Source: Centipeda felix (lineage in GTDB: Bacteria > Bacillota > Negativicutes > Selenomonadales > Selenomonadaceae). From it: a stretch of 64,000 nucleotides of DNA. Of the stretch, positions 50,599 through 60,890 are shown piece after piece. The position numbers were made by a program, and so were the translations under genes. Numbering within the stretch: the stretch's first letter is position 1; every line of letters starts with the position of its first letter. The notes beneath the pieces are model-generated. The model ran no database searches and was not told where the DNA came from. It saw nothing but the letters and a program-made list of their open reading frames with translations. The stretch is taken from the NCBI RefSeq assembly GCF_900186465.1, contig NZ_LT891959.1, positions 186,001 to 250,000 on the forward strand, read 5' to 3'.

Positions 50599-51358
50599 TT
50601 CCGTACACCTCCTCGGCAGAGAACACGGGGCCGTCCTTACAGACCTTGCGGCGTCCGCTGCGCGTATCCACGGCACAGGAAAGACACGCCCCGAGGCCGC
50701 ACGCCATGCGGCGCTCCAACGACACCTCACAGGGCAGCCCAAAGGACGCCGCCATCTGAGCGACGCGCTCCATCATGATCGGCGGGCCGCAGACGGCGAC
50801 AGCATCATAGTCCCCCTCCTGCAAAAGCTCCGGCAGAAGCGTTGTCACAAAGCCCTCCGTCCCGTATGAACCGTCATCCGTCGTCGCGTGAACGGCGCGG
50901 ACATGGGGACGAAACAGAGCCTCCCAGAAGAGTTCCGCCTTCGTGCGCCCCCCCATCAGTATGGAGGAACTGCCATGCGCCGTCGCAAAAAAGAGAAGGG
51001 GCGCCAGCCCCATACCTCCTCCAACAAGCAGTGGATGTCGATACGTGACGTTAAAGCCATGCCCCAGAGGGCCGAGCACGGAGATCATCTCCCCCGCACC
51101 CGCCGCAGCGAGGAGCTCTGTCCCACGCCCGACAACGCGATAGATGATGCGGATCGCCCCCTCCTCTGCAGAGGTCTCTGCGATGCCGAGCGGACGCCGC
51201 AGTAGTGCTCCGCCATGCGGGACAGTGACTTCAACGAACTGTCCCGGCCGTGCACTGCGGGCAATCGTCGGGGCAGACAGCGTCAGATCATAGATCCCCG
51301 CCATCGGGCTCCGCTGATGCAGGACGCGGGCATCCTCACATATCTTAGGCAAGATCAT
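50588..51358 (-). CDS. pyrK: Dihydroorotate dehydrogenase electron-transfer subunit PyrK
   Basis: This 256-residue protein has the FAD-binding RRPLGIAE, the NAD site [12 protein letters not shown] and the 2Fe-2S ligands in [21 protein letters not shown] (C-x4-C-x2-C-x11-C). It carries electrons from PyrD-bound FMN to NAD+. It overlaps carB by 14 bases and pyrD by 11. Confidence 0.94.
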   Translation of the reverse strand: MILPKICEDARVLHQRSPMAGIYDLTLSAPTIARSARPGQFVEVTVPHGGALLRRPLGIAETSAEEGAIRIIYRVVGRGTELLAAAGAGEMISVLGPLGHGFNVTYRHPLLVGGGMGLAPLLFFATAHGSSSILMGGRTKAELFWEALFRPHVRAVHATTDDGSYGTEGFVTTLLPELLQEGDYDAVAVCGPPIMMERVAQMAASFGLPCEVSLERRMACGLGACLSCAVDTRSGRRKVCKDGPVFSAEEVYGNVS

Positions 51359-54300
51359 CCCCTCCGCCGACATAGTCCTGCAGTGCGAGTGCATAGACAA
51401 GACGCCGCTTCTGCATAAACTCGAGGACGCGGAGCACCTCCCAAGCCGTATCGAGAGAAGTGAGACACGCAATTCCGTGTTCAACCGTGGCGCGGCGAAT
51501 CTTAAAGCCGTCGCGTGCCGAGTGCTTTCCCTGCGTCAACGTGTTGATGACCATGCTGATGCGCCCGCTCTTGATCATCTCGATGATGTCCGTGCTGCGC
51601 TCATGCACCTTGCCGACGATCTCAACGTCGATGCCGAGCGACGCGATGACCTTCGCCGTCCCCTCTGTCGCCGCGATCTCAAAATCGAACTCAGAGAACG
51701 CCTTTGCAAGCTGCTTGAGCTCGTCCTTATCCTTATCCGCCACCGTAAAGAGCAGGCACCCCTTGGTCGGCACATTGAGCCCCGACCCGATAATCGCCTT
51801 GTAGAGCGCACGGGCATAGTGATAGTCAATGCCCATGACCTCACCCGTGGACTTCATCTCAGGGCCAAGCGAGATATCGACATCCGTCATCTTGGCAAAG
51901 GAGAATACGGGGGCTTTGACAGCGACATAGGGACGCGGCGGAACGAGCCCCGAGTGGAAGCCGAGTTCCTTCAGCGTATGCCCCATCGCAACCTGCGTCG
52001 CAACGTGAACCATATTGACGTTCGTGATCTTCGAAAGGAATGGAACGGTACGGCTCGAACGCGGATTCACTTCGATGATGAACACCTCGTCATGCGCCAC
52101 GACGAATTGAATGTTGAGCAGCCCTTTGACATGCAGGGCAACGGCAAGACGCTTCGTATAGTCGATGATCGTGTAGATCACGCGTGCAGACAGCGTCTGC
52201 GGCGGATAGACCGCGATACTGTCGCCCGAGTGGACGCCGGCGCGCTCGATGTGCTCCATGATGCCCGGAATCACAACATCCACACCATCGGAAATGGCAT
52301 CAACCTCGACCTCGGTGCCCTGCATATAGCGATCCACGAGCACGGGATGATCCGGCGTCACCTTGACGGCACGGCTCATATAGTCGCGCAGCTCATCCTC
52401 ATTGTAGACGATCTCCATCGCACGGCCGCCGAGGACATAGGAGGGGCGAACCATGACGGGATAGCCGATGCGCGCAGCACCTGTGACAGCATCGTCGAGA
52501 TTCGTCACGCTGATGCCTTCAGGACGTGAAATCTCCGTCTCTGTCAGCACCTCTTCGAATCGCTCACGATCCTCGGAGCGGTCAATATCGTCAACGGACG
52601 TGCCATAGACATGCAGGCCGGCGCGTTCAAGTTCAGCCGCGAGGTTGATGGCCGTCTGTCCGCCGAACTGGACAATGATGCCGTCCGGTTTCTCCTTGTC
52701 GGCAATGTTCAGCACATCCTCCACCGTCAGCGGCTCGAAGTAGAGACGGTCGGAGATGTCGAAGTCCGTACTGACCGTCTCCGGATTGTTGTTGATGATG
52801 ATGGCTTCGATGCCCATCTCGCGCAGCGCCCACACGGAATGCACCGAGCAATAGTCAAACTCCACACCCTGACCAATGCGGATCGGCCCCGAGCCGAGCA
52901 CAATCACCTTTTTCTTGTTCGATACGGCGACCTCGTCCTCCGTCCCGCGGAAAGTGGAGTAGTAGTACGGCGTCATCGCCTCGAACTCAGCGGCACAGGT
53001 ATCCACCATCTTATAGCACGGCAGAATATTGTTGCTGCGGCGCATCGTGCGGATCTCATCGCGCGTCTTATGGGTGATCTCGGCAATGGAAACATCGGCA
53101 AGACCGACCCACTTTGCAGCAGCGAGAAGTTCCGGTGTGAGTGGCTCCTCCGCGAGCTGACGCTCAACATCGGCGATATGCTTCAGCTTATGGATGAACC
53201 ACTTGTCCACCTTTGTGATGCGCGAGATGTCGTCCACGGACAGCTTGCCGCGGCGCAGCACCTCCGCCATGACAAAGATGCGCTCATCGTTGATGAGGGC
53301 AAGCTGTTTTTCCAGACGTTCATCATCCCAGTCGGCAAAACGTTCCAGATAGAGACGGTTCACGCCGATCTCGAGGGAACGAGCCGCCTTGAGAATGGCG
53401 CCCTCAAAACTGCGGTCAATGGACATGACCTCGCCCGTCGCCTTCATCTGCGTGCCGAGCGTATGGTCCGCATAGACGAACTTATCGAACGGCCAGCGCG
53501 GGAACTTCACCACGCAGTAGTCAATGGCAGGCTCAAAGCACGCCTTCGTCTTCTTCGTTACCGAGTTGACGATCTCATCCAGCGTATAGCCGATGGCGAT
53601 CTTCGACGACACCTTGGCAATCGGGTAGCCCGTTGCCTTCGACGCGAGTGCCGAGGAACGGCTGACGCGCGGGTTCACCTCGATGACGTAGTACTGATCG
53701 CTCTTCGTATCGAGCGCGTACTGTGCGTTGCAGCCGCCCTCAATGCCGAGCTCGCGGATGATCCGCAGACTGGCACTGCGCAGCATCTGATACTCGTGGT
53801 CGGTCAGGGTCTGCGCGGGCGCAACAACGATACTGTCTCCCGTATGGACACCGACAGGGTCAAAATTCTCCATACTGCAGACGGTAATGCAGTTGTCGTT
53901 CCCGTCACGGATGACTTCGAACTCGATCTCCTTCCATCCCGCGACACTGCGCTCGATGAGCACCTGCCCGATCATGGAGTAGTTCAGCCCCTTGATGACG
54001 ATGGCGATGAGTTCTTCCTCATTCTCAGCAATGCCGCCGCCCGTACCTCCCATGGTATAGGCAGGGCGAACGATGACAGGGTAGCCGATCGTGTTGGCAA
54101 AATCCACAGCTGCGTGGACATCCTCGACAATCAGGCTCTCGGGGATTGGCTCCCCGAGTTTCTCCATTGTCTCCTTAAAGCGCTCACGATCCTCCGCCTT
54201 CTCGATGGCATCGAGAGACGTGCCGAGGAGCTCCACACCGTACTCCGCCAGGATGCCCTTCTCCGCAAGCTGAACGGCAAGGTTCAGCCCCGCCTGTCCG

Positions 54301-54572
54301 CCGAGCGTGGCGAGAAGGCCATCCGGCTTTTCCTTGGCAATAATCTCCGTCAGAAACTCCACCGTCAGCGGCTCGATGTAAACACGGTCGGCGATATTGG
54401 TGTCCGTCATGATGGTGGCGGGATTGCTGTTGACGAGGACAACCTCCAGCCCGTCTTCCTTCAATGCACGGCAGGCCTGCGAGCCGGCATAGTCAAACTC
54501 TGCGGCTTGCCCGATAATGATGGGGCCGGAGCCGATCACCATGACTTTATTGAGATTTTCCTTACGCGGCAT
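51345..54572 (-). CDS. carB: Carbamoyl-phosphate synthase large subunit
   Basis: The 1075-residue length is normal. Two homologous ATP-grasp halves are seen (starting [20 protein letters not shown] and [20 protein letters not shown]), an oligomerisation domain between them and a C-terminal methylglyoxal-synthase-like regulatory domain ([20 protein letters not shown]). It makes carbamoyl phosphate from glutamine, bicarbonate and ATP with CarA. It lies four bases after carA. Confidence 0.97.
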   Translation of the reverse strand: MPRKENLNKVMVIGSGPIIIGQAAEFDYAGSQACRALKEDGLEVVLVNSNPATIMTDTNIADRVYIEPLTVEFLTEIIAKEKPDGLLATLGGQAGLNLAVQLAEKGILAEYGVELLGTSLDAIEKAEDRERFKETMEKLGEPIPESLIVEDVHAAVDFANTIGYPVIVRPAYTMGGTGGGIAENEEELIAIVIKGLNYSMIGQVLIERSVAGWKEIEFEVIRDGNDNCITVCSMENFDPVGVHTGDSIVVAPAQTLTDHEYQMLRSASLRIIRELGIEGGCNAQYALDTKSDQYYVIEVNPRVSRSSALASKATGYPIAKVSSKIAIGYTLDEIVNSVTKKTKACFEPAIDYCVVKFPRWPFDKFVYADHTLGTQMKATGEVMSIDRSFEGAILKAARSLEIGVNRLYLERFADWDDERLEKQLALINDERIFVMAEVLRRGKLSVDDISRITKVDKWFIHKLKHIADVERQLAEEPLTPELLAAAKWVGLADVSIAEITHKTRDEIRTMRRSNNILPCYKMVDTCAAEFEAMTPYYYSTFRGTEDEVAVSNKKKVIVLGSGPIRIGQGVEFDYCSVHSVWALREMGIEAIIINNNPETVSTDFDISDRLYFEPLTVEDVLNIADKEKPDGIIVQFGGQTAINLAAELERAGLHVYGTSVDDIDRSEDRERFEEVLTETEISRPEGISVTNLDDAVTGAARIGYPVMVRPSYVLGGRAMEIVYNEDELRDYMSRAVKVTPDHPVLVDRYMQGTEVEVDAISDGVDVVIPGIMEHIERAGVHSGDSIAVYPPQTLSARVIYTIIDYTKRLAVALHVKGLLNIQFVVAHDEVFIIEVNPRSSRTVPFLSKITNVNMVHVATQVAMGHTLKELGFHSGLVPPRPYVAVKAPVFSFAKMTDVDISLGPEMKSTGEVMGIDYHYARALYKAIIGSGLNVPTKGCLLFTVADKDKDELKQLAKAFSEFDFEIAATEGTAKVIASLGIDVEIVGKVHERSTDIIEMIKSGRISMVINTLTQGKHSARDGFKIRRATVEHGIACLTSLDTAWEVLRVLEFMQKRRLVYALALQDYVGGGDDLA

Positions 54573-54576
54573 CCTC

Positions 54577-55650
54577 TCACTCCCCCTTCATCAGTGCCCA
54601 GAACTCATCAAAGAGATACATATTGTCGTCGGGTCCCGGCGCAGCCTCGGGATGGTACTGCACCGAGAAGATCGGCAGCGACGTGTGCCGCAGTCCCTCG
54701 ACGGTATCATCGTTGACGTTCGTATGCGTAATGACGAGCGGTGTCCCCTCAAGCGAGGCGGGGTCAACCGCATAGCCGTGATTCTGCGCCGAGATATGCA
54801 CGCGGTTCATCCGCAGATTCTTGACGGGCTGATTGCCGCCGCGATGACCGAACTTCATCTTATAGGTCTTTGCGCCAAAGGCGAGCGCGAGCAGCTGATG
54901 CCCGAGGCAGATGCCGAAGATCGGCTTCTTTCCCGCCATCTTCTGAATCTCCGCGACGATCTCAGGCACATCCTGCGGGTCTCCCGGTCCGTTGGACAGA
55001 AAGATGCCGTCGGGATTCAACGCAAGCACCTCCTCGGCACTCGTATACGCAGGCAGTACCGTGATCTTCGCACCAAGGCGGTTGATATTTTCCAAGATGC
55101 TGCGCTTGACACCGAAGTCCAGCGCGGCAATATGCGGCGCGTCCTCCTGATCCGTCTCCATGACATAGACTTCGGGCGTTGTGACCATCGCCACGAGATC
55201 GCGCGGCAGCTCCTCCGCCTGCAGTGCAGCGATCTCATCCGGCTCCGTGCCGTCGGGGACGATCACGCCCTTCATCGAGCCCGCAGCGCGGATATGTCGC
55301 GTCACTGCTCGCGTGTCTACGTTATAAAGGCACGGAACCTTGCTCTGCGTAAGAAAGTCAATCAAGCTCTTCTCAGACTGCCAATTATTCGGTGCATCGC
55401 AGAGCTCACCGATGACAAAGCCGCGCACAAAGGGGCGGCGGGACTGCATAAATTTCTCTGCCGTACCATAGTTCCCAATCAGCGGGTAGGTCATCGTGAG
55501 AATCTGTCCGCAGAACGACGGGTCGGTCAGACTTTCCTGATACCCCGTCATGGTCGTCGTAAAGACAACCTCCCCCACCGTCTTTGCGCTGCCGTCCAGA
55601 AGCTCTCCCGCATAGGACGAACCGTCCTCCAAAATCAGTTTTCCTCTCAT
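54577..55650 (-). CDS. carA: Carbamoyl-phosphate synthase small subunit
   Basis: This 357-residue protein has the N-terminal CPSase_sm_chain domain ([16 protein letters not shown]) and a class I glutamine amidotransferase with [15 protein letters not shown] (nucleophile Cys), GGNQPVK and the His-x-Glu in [11 protein letters not shown]. It feeds ammonia to CarB. The start overlaps the pyrC stop by four bases. Confidence 0.97.
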   Translation of the reverse strand: MRGKLILEDGSSYAGELLDGSAKTVGEVVFTTTMTGYQESLTDPSFCGQILTMTYPLIGNYGTAEKFMQSRRPFVRGFVIGELCDAPNNWQSEKSLIDFLTQSKVPCLYNVDTRAVTRHIRAAGSMKGVIVPDGTEPDEIAALQAEELPRDLVAMVTTPEVYVMETDQEDAPHIAALDFGVKRSILENINRLGAKITVLPAYTSAEEVLALNPDGIFLSNGPGDPQDVPEIVAEIQKMAGKKPIFGICLGHQLLALAFGAKTYKMKFGHRGGNQPVKNLRMNRVHISAQNHGYAVDPASLEGTPLVITHTNVNDDTVEGLRHTSLPIFSVQYHPEAAPGPDDNMYLFDEFWALMKGE

Positions 55651-56939
55651 ATTGTTATGACTCCGCCCTTCATTACAATATTCCCGTCCACGACCGTCAG
55701 CACAGCCTTTCCTCGAAGTTCCCGTCCGACAAACGGCGAGTGACTTCCCCGCGTGTAGAACTTTTTCTCGTCCACCGTCCAGACGCAGTTCGGATCAATG
55801 ACTGTCACATCCGCCGGTGCCCCCTCGCGCAGCGTCCCTGCATCGAGATGAAAGATGCGCGCAGGCGCATAGGTCATGCGCTCGATCAGCGTCTCGAGCG
55901 GGAGCCTCCCCGTGTGGACCAGCTCCGTCATGAGCACGCCGAGTGCCGTCTCAAGCCCAGGGAAGCCGCTCGGCGCATAGATGTACTCGCGATCCTTCTC
56001 CTCACGTGCGTGCGGTGAATGATCCGTTACGACCATATCAATCGTCCCGTCAAGCAGACCCGCCAGCATGGCCGCGGTGTCTTTTTCCGTCCGCAGCGGC
56101 GGATTGACCTTTGTCGAGCTATCCGATGGATCGACGCAGTCCTCCGTCATCGTGAGATGATGCGGTGTGACCTCTGTCGTCACGTGCACACCGCGCGCCT
56201 TCGCCTCGCGTACCAGCTGGACGGCACGCGCCGAGCTGATGTGAGCAACATGGACATGCGCACCCGCATACTCGGCGAGCATGATGTCGCGCGCGACGGC
56301 AATATCCTCGGCGACAATCGGACGCCCCTTGATGCCGAGCATCGCACTGCGATGCCCCTCATTCATGGCTCCCTCCTCTACGAGAGAGGTATCTTCCTCA
56401 TGATTGATGATTGCCTTATCAAACGGCGCAAGATAGTCGTATGCACTGAGGAGAACCTTTGCCGACGGATCGAAGTGACCATCGTCTGAGAAGGCGACCG
56501 CTCCCGCCTCAACCATATCGCCGAGCTCCGCCAGCTCCTTGCCCTCCTGGTTCTTCGTCACGGCACCGATGATGCGGATGTGCATGACCGCCGTCTCTTC
56601 GGCGCGCTTCTGCAGACTCGTCACCAGTGCCGCCGTATCGACGACAGGGCGCGTGTTCGGCATCGTCGCAATCGTCGTATATCCCCCTGCCGCTGCGGCG
56701 CGCGAGCCGGAAGCAAAATCCTCCTTTGCCTCCTGACCGGGCTCGCGGAAATGCGTGTGCATATCGATCAGACCGGGCACAACGACCTTTCCCACAGCAT
56801 CGTAAATCTCCGCGCCGTCGGCGGAAAGATTTGCGCCAACGGCGCGGATCACACCGTCCTCGACGAGGACATCGGCAACTTCATTTCGTTTGGAGGCGGG
56901 ATCAATCACCCGTCCCCCTTTCAGCAGCAACGCACGCAT
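55647..56939 (-). CDS. pyrC: Dihydroorotase (class I)
   Basis: This 430-residue amidohydrolase has VPGLIDMHTHFREPGQE (first two metal His), AVAFSDDGH (the bridging Asp of class I enzymes), His in INHEED and HVHVAHISS, and the catalytic Asp in VTDHSPHAREEKD. It cyclises carbamoyl aspartate. It is immediately next to pyrB and overlaps carA by four bases. Confidence 0.96.
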   Translation of the reverse strand: MRALLLKGGRVIDPASKRNEVADVLVEDGVIRAVGANLSADGAEIYDAVGKVVVPGLIDMHTHFREPGQEAKEDFASGSRAAAAGGYTTIATMPNTRPVVDTAALVTSLQKRAEETAVMHIRIIGAVTKNQEGKELAELGDMVEAGAVAFSDDGHFDPSAKVLLSAYDYLAPFDKAIINHEEDTSLVEEGAMNEGHRSAMLGIKGRPIVAEDIAVARDIMLAEYAGAHVHVAHISSARAVQLVREAKARGVHVTTEVTPHHLTMTEDCVDPSDSSTKVNPPLRTEKDTAAMLAGLLDGTIDMVVTDHSPHAREEKDREYIYAPSGFPGLETALGVLMTELVHTGRLPLETLIERMTYAPARIFHLDAGTLREGAPADVTVIDPNCVWTVDEKKFYTRGSHSPFVGRELRGKAVLTVVDGNIVMKGGVITI

Positions 56940-57881
56940 TCAGGCCTTCCCTCCCATCAGTACCAGTGTAAAGAGCGCCATCCGTACGGCGACCCCGTTT
57001 TTAACCTCCTCCTGGATCCGCGACTGTACGCCGTAGGCGACGGACTCGGAGATCTCCCATCCCTTATTCATCGGGCCGGGATGCAGCACGAGAGCATCCT
57101 CCTTCGCCAGTGCGAGCCGCTCCTCACTGAGCCCGTAGATGCGCGCGTACTCACGCGTCGACGGGAACAGCCCGCCCTTCATGCGCTCGAGCTGTATGCG
57201 CAGCACCTCGACTACGTCAGCCCCCTCAAGAGCATCCTCCACGCGGTCATGGATCGTGACGCCCTCCTCCTCACACAGAAAGCGCGGCAGGAGGGTGCGC
57301 GGTCCCGCGATATGGACATCCATCCCCATCTTTCGCATGCCCTGAATGTCAGAACGCGCCACACGGCTGTGCAGAACATCACCGAGAATGGCAACCTTCA
57401 GCCCTGCGAGTTTCCCCTTGTTTTCCTCAATCGTATAGAGATTAAGCAGGCCCTGTGAGGGATGCGCATGCGCGCCGTCCCCCGCATTGATGATGACGGG
57501 AGAGACCGCCTTGGCGGCGTAGGCAGCTGCGCCCTCAGCTTTATGCCGCATGACAATGGCATCCACGCCCATCGCCTCGATCGTATAAAGCGTGTCGCGC
57601 AGGCTCTCCCCCTTCACGATGCTCGATGCGCTCGCCGTGATGTTCACCACATCGGCGCCCAGATACTTTCCCGCCAGTTCAAATGACGTCCGCGTCCGCG
57701 TGCTCGGCTCGTAAAAAAGCGTCACAATCGCCTTCCCGCGCAGTGCGGGCACCTTCTTAATGTCACGCCCGACGATATTCTTCATCTCGCGTGCCGTACT
57801 GAGAACCAGACGGATCTCCTCGGCGGAAAAATCCTCCAGACCGAGCACATCCCGTCCTTTGAGCGACAACTCCTGTCCCAT
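56940..57881 (-). CDS. pyrB: Aspartate carbamoyltransferase catalytic subunit
   Basis: From MGQELSL the product is 313 residues with the carbamoyl-phosphate site [25 protein letters not shown] and [19 protein letters not shown] lies six bases before ATG 57881; the ATG two codons earlier overlaps it. No pyrI regulatory subunit is present. It is the first gene of pyrB-pyrC-carA-carB-pyrK-pyrD and is preceded by the attenuator leader. Confidence 0.96.
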   Translation of the reverse strand: MGQELSLKGRDVLGLEDFSAEEIRLVLSTAREMKNIVGRDIKKVPALRGKAIVTLFYEPSTRTRTSFELAGKYLGADVVNITASASSIVKGESLRDTLYTIEAMGVDAIVMRHKAEGAAAYAAKAVSPVIINAGDGAHAHPSQGLLNLYTIEENKGKLAGLKVAILGDVLHSRVARSDIQGMRKMGMDVHIAGPRTLLPRFLCEEEGVTIHDRVEDALEGADVVEVLRIQLERMKGGLFPSTREYARIYGLSEERLALAKEDALVLHPGPMNKGWEISESVAYGVQSRIQEEVKNGVAVRMALFTLVLMGGKA

Positions 57882-57896
57882 GTGCATCCCCTTTCA

Positions 57897-57928
57897 ACAA
57901 AAAAGCCTTCTCACGCCGAAAGAAAGGC
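57897..57928 (-). terminator. Attenuator terminator before pyrB
   Basis: GCCTT(T)CT and AGAAGGC form a hairpin with a TTCGGCGTG loop followed on the minus strand by six or more T residues, just 16 bases before the pyrB start. Premature termination here would silence the whole operon. Confidence 0.8.
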
Positions 57929-57990
57929 ATAAGAAAGCTTTGCATCCAAAATAAACTCGAATGACCGCGTCGAATATTTCATTGAAAACT

Positions 57991-58022
57991 CCCTTAAGGC
58001 CTCACAGGACCTCTTAAAAGGC
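57991..58022 (-). promoter_or_regulatory. PyrR-binding anti-antiterminator loop
   Basis: The minus strand reads CCTTTTAAGAGGTCCTGTGA then GGCCTTAAGGG, matching the PyrR-binding pattern (stem CCTTTTAA...AAGG around a GTCC-x-G-x-GAGGC loop) known from Bacillus pyr leaders. With UMP-bound PyrR it would favour the downstream attenuator. The pyrR gene is not in the window. Confidence 0.75.
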
Positions 58023-58064
58023 AATATAGAGAAGAGTGCATCAGCACTCACTTTCTTTTTTATC

Positions 58065-58093
58065 ATTATACGAGGTCATGACAAAAAAAGCAA
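58065..58093 (-). promoter_or_regulatory. Promoter of the pyr operon
   Basis: TTGCTT (58093..58088), a 17-bp spacer and consensus TATAAT (58070..58065) on the minus strand start a leader of about 175 bases that includes a GAGTGC-TGAT-GCACTC hairpin, the PyrR loop and the attenuator. Confidence 0.78.
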
Positions 58094-58169
58094 TGGAAAA
58101 ATCGCGGGGGCATTGTGTTCTTAGATTGTAAACGCAATCCCCAAAACACAGTAATCGCATACGATACTT

Positions 58170-59570
58170 TTATCTCTGTTCCAGCACTTCCCCCCGCTCC
58201 ATGCGTGTCAGCTGCTGCCAATGCCGGTACATCGTTGACATAGCGAGGACGAAGGCGAGGATCTCGGCGATGGGGCCCGCGTACAGTGCGCCGTCCAGCC
58301 CAAAGATGCGCGGCAGGAGGATGAGCAGCGGCAGGAGGAAGAGACCCTGCCGCGAGAGGGAGAGTGTGAGCCCCGTTCGCACGCTGCCGATCGCCGTGAA
58401 ATAGTTGACGGTGAGCGGCTGGACGCCGCTGATGCAGACCATCATCAGATAGATGCGCAGATATTTTTCGGCAAAGTCAAAATAGAGCTCCGACCCGCCG
58501 CCGAAGATGGCGGTGATTTGGCGTGGAAAGAGCTGAAAGACCAAAAAAATCGCTATACTTAAAAGCAACGCAAAAACAAGCCCCTTGCGATAGGTCTCTT
58601 TGATGCGCCCGTAGTTCTCCGCCCCCATATTAAAGCTGAAGATCGGCTGACACCCCTGCGCCAGGCCGACGGTAAAGGCGATCAGCACACTGTTGAGTTT
58701 CGTGACAATCCCCGCCACAGCGAGCGGAATATCCGCACCGTAGACGCTCGGCGCACCGTAGTGCGTGAGGATATTGTTGAGCGTAATGCCGACGGTCATC
58801 ATGATGATCTGATTCAAAAAGTTCGACAGCCCCAGTTTGGCGATACGGAGCATCTCATGCCTCCGCATCCGCAGCATGGAGCGCACGATCAGAAACGCCT
58901 GAAAGCGGGAAAAATAACGAATACATACGAGGAATGAGACGATCTGCGCCATGACGGTAGCGAGCGCCGCCCCCTCCATTCCCCAGCCGAATCCGAGCAT
59001 GAAGAGTGCATCCAGCAAAATGTTCAGAACGGCTCCGCTGACCATACACCGCATCGCATAGGACGGCGCGCCATCCGCGCGGATGAGCATACTGTTCGCC
59101 GTGAAAAAGAGGAGAAACGGCAGTCCGCATGCCGTAATTCCGAGGTAACGCTGTGCATACGGCAGAACGTTCTCCGTCGCTCCGCAGAGCAGGAGCACAG
59201 GTGTCTGGAAGATGAAAATAAGACCGCCGAGCAGGATACCGAGCACGGCGGACATGACGAGCCCCGTGCCGACGTAGCTGCGTGCAGCGTCCTGCGCCTT
59301 TTCCCCCATAAAGAGGTTGAAATTTGCCGCCGTCCCGATGCCCACGAGCTGCGCCAGTCCCGTGGAGAGAATCACGATGGGAAAGGCGGTATTCGTCGCG
59401 GCATTTCCCAAGATGCCGACCGTATGCCCGATGAAGATCTGATCCGTGATGTTGTAAATCGTATTGACGAGCATACTGACGATGGCGGGCAGGGCAAACT
59501 TTCGAATCAATCCGCCCACGGGCGCAATGGCAAGCGGATTCTCCTTTGGTGTCACAATGGATTCCGTCAT
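58170..59570 (-). CDS. MATE-family multidrug/metabolite exporter
   Basis: This 466-residue protein has the 12 hydrophobic segments of the MATE (NorM/DinF-like) family. Typical features are IRKFALPAIVSMLVNTIYNITDQIFIGH at the N-terminus and a repeat after the central loop (GLSNFLNQIIMM, SFNMGAENYGRIKETYRKG). MATE proteins expel organic cations or metabolites with Na+ or H+. It starts 27 bases after the second nitrogenase-like gene, with AGGAG nearby, so it probably exports a product or substrate of that system. An imperfect hairpin at 58112-58151 follows but lacks a clear T tract. Confidence 0.9.
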   Translation of the reverse strand: MTESIVTPKENPLAIAPVGGLIRKFALPAIVSMLVNTIYNITDQIFIGHTVGILGNAATNTAFPIVILSTGLAQLVGIGTAANFNLFMGEKAQDAARSYVGTGLVMSAVLGILLGGLIFIFQTPVLLLCGATENVLPYAQRYLGITACGLPFLLFFTANSMLIRADGAPSYAMRCMVSGAVLNILLDALFMLGFGWGMEGAALATVMAQIVSFLVCIRYFSRFQAFLIVRSMLRMRRHEMLRIAKLGLSNFLNQIIMMTVGITLNNILTHYGAPSVYGADIPLAVAGIVTKLNSVLIAFTVGLAQGCQPIFSFNMGAENYGRIKETYRKGLVFALLLSIAIFLVFQLFPRQITAIFGGGSELYFDFAEKYLRIYLMMVCISGVQPLTVNYFTAIGSVRTGLTLSLSRQGLFLLPLLILLPRIFGLDGALYAGPIAEILAFVLAMSTMYRHWQQLTRMERGEVLEQR

Positions 59571-59597
59571 AATGCTCTCCTGACTAGCGCGGTATCG

Positions 59598-60890
59598 TCA
59601 TTGGTTCTTCCATGCGCGGACAGACAGTTCACGCCGCAGGACGCTCCCGTTCCAAAGCGCGTCCTCCATACAGCGTGCGCCGCGCAGCCCCATAAAGGGA
59701 AGATCGGAGAGCAACAGGCGATCCACAACAGGATAGGCGACGGGCAGATAGAGCATTCGGCGAGGGTCGGCGTACACGGACTCGCTGCTGCTGCCCATGA
59801 GCAGCCCGTGCTCCATCGCCGCAAGGAGTTCCTGCGCCCGCGCCGTATCCGTCTCCGCCAGCCGCTCATCGGCGATTGCTGCACCAGCCTCATCTGCTCG
59901 TAATACTGCTGCAACAGCAAGGTGGCGTACATCCGCCCACTCTGTACGCAGTGCCTGCGCCATCCCCCACGCCGTCGTACGCGGCGCACGAATGAGCACT
60001 GTATCAAAGCACAGCTCTCCCCACGTATTCTTGAGATCGTTAATCCGCAGGAAATCCCTGCGCTCCGCCGCATGGATCTCCGCCATCGCCGCCGCCATCT
60101 GCGGAGGCGGCAGTACGGCACAGATCTCCTCCAGCCATCGCCGCGTTCCTGCTCGTCCGTAGGGAGGCAGCGGAGCAATATAGGGCATACCGCAGCGTTC
60201 CTCGAGGTACTCTGCCGCCGCCAATCCGAGCTCGTCATGCACGACGATGTTCAGCTCCGCCTGAGCGAGAGAATCGACATCCTCGGGGCGCATGCCGCAG
60301 CCGAATACATGGCGGACTTCATAGCCTGCCCTCGTCAAGAGGCACACGAGTTCCCGTGCATCGTTCTCCCCGTTGTAGTAGGAGGAGGTCATGCCGATGA
60401 GGTTGACGCCCCGGCGCACGGATGGCTCCGTCGCCCGAAGCAGCACCTCAAGCGCCGCACAGGAAGCGCGCCGCCATCCATCCGCAAAGTTCCCGATCAG
60501 TCCGCCGCTGTCAAGGGAAACAATGGGACAGGTCACCCCTGCGGCACGTACAATCGCGCCGACATCGTCACCGATTAGGCTCGCCGAACTGCCGCTGATG
60601 ACAGCAAGCAGCGCAGGCGGATGCGCAATATACGGCTGAAGCGCCTCGCGCAGATACGCCTCTGCACCGAACACAATCGCATCGTTATCGAGCTGTGTGC
60701 ATTGCATTCGATGCGAGATATCGCTCTGCGTCTGTTCGATATGCCGCTGTGTAAAGAGATAGCACCAGAGCGGCCCATTGACGATGACCGCACAGCCCTT
60801 CATACCAGCAAAGAACGCCGCCGCCCCCGTCAGCGCGCAGCTCTCCATCCACATGGACATATCGTCAAAACTGAGATTGCCCTCATCCAT
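59598..60890 (-). CDS. Nitrogenase component-1-like subunit, NifN/NifK-like
   Basis: This 430-residue protein has the general fold of nitrogenase component 1. Cys18 (ESCALTGA) and Cys43 (NGPLWC) are at positions of cluster-ligand Cys; VISGSSASLIGDDVG corresponds to the third ligand segment but has Ser101 in place of Cys. Further features are QLDNDAIVFGAEAYL, which resembles the LQEKDIVFGG block of NifE/NifD, and GMPYIAPLPPYGRAGTRRWL. No FeMo-cofactor Cys/His ligands are recognisable. It overlaps the upstream partner gene by eight bases, as nifEN and nifDK pairs do. It is probably one half of a heteromeric reductase or scaffold; the substrate is unknown. Confidence 0.82.
   Translation of the reverse strand: MDEGNLSFDDMSMWMESCALTGAAAFFAGMKGCAVIVNGPLWCYLFTQRHIEQTQSDISHRMQCTQLDNDAIVFGAEAYLREALQPYIAHPPALLAVISGSSASLIGDDVGAIVRAAGVTCPIVSLDSGGLIGNFADGWRRASCAALEVLLRATEPSVRRGVNLIGMTSSYYNGENDARELVCLLTRAGYEVRHVFGCGMRPEDVDSLAQAELNIVVHDELGLAAAEYLEERCGMPYIAPLPPYGRAGTRRWLEEICAVLPPPQMAAAMAEIHAAERRDFLRINDLKNTWGELCFDTVLIRAPRTTAWGMAQALRTEWADVRHLAVAAVLRADEAGAAIADERLAETDTARAQELLAAMEHGLLMGSSSESVYADPRRMLYLPVAYPVVDRLLLSDLPFMGLRGARCMEDALWNGSVLRRELSVRAWKNQ

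Noticed and set aside
52611-54716. 701-codon plus-strand open frame antisense to carB
   Set aside because: carB is complete and conserved; the antisense frame has no domain and arises from codon bias.
58112-58151. Hairpin after the MATE gene as a rho-independent terminator
   Set aside because: The stems (TGTGTT/AACACA and GATTG/CAATC) are short and no T tract follows, so it is not listed as a terminator.
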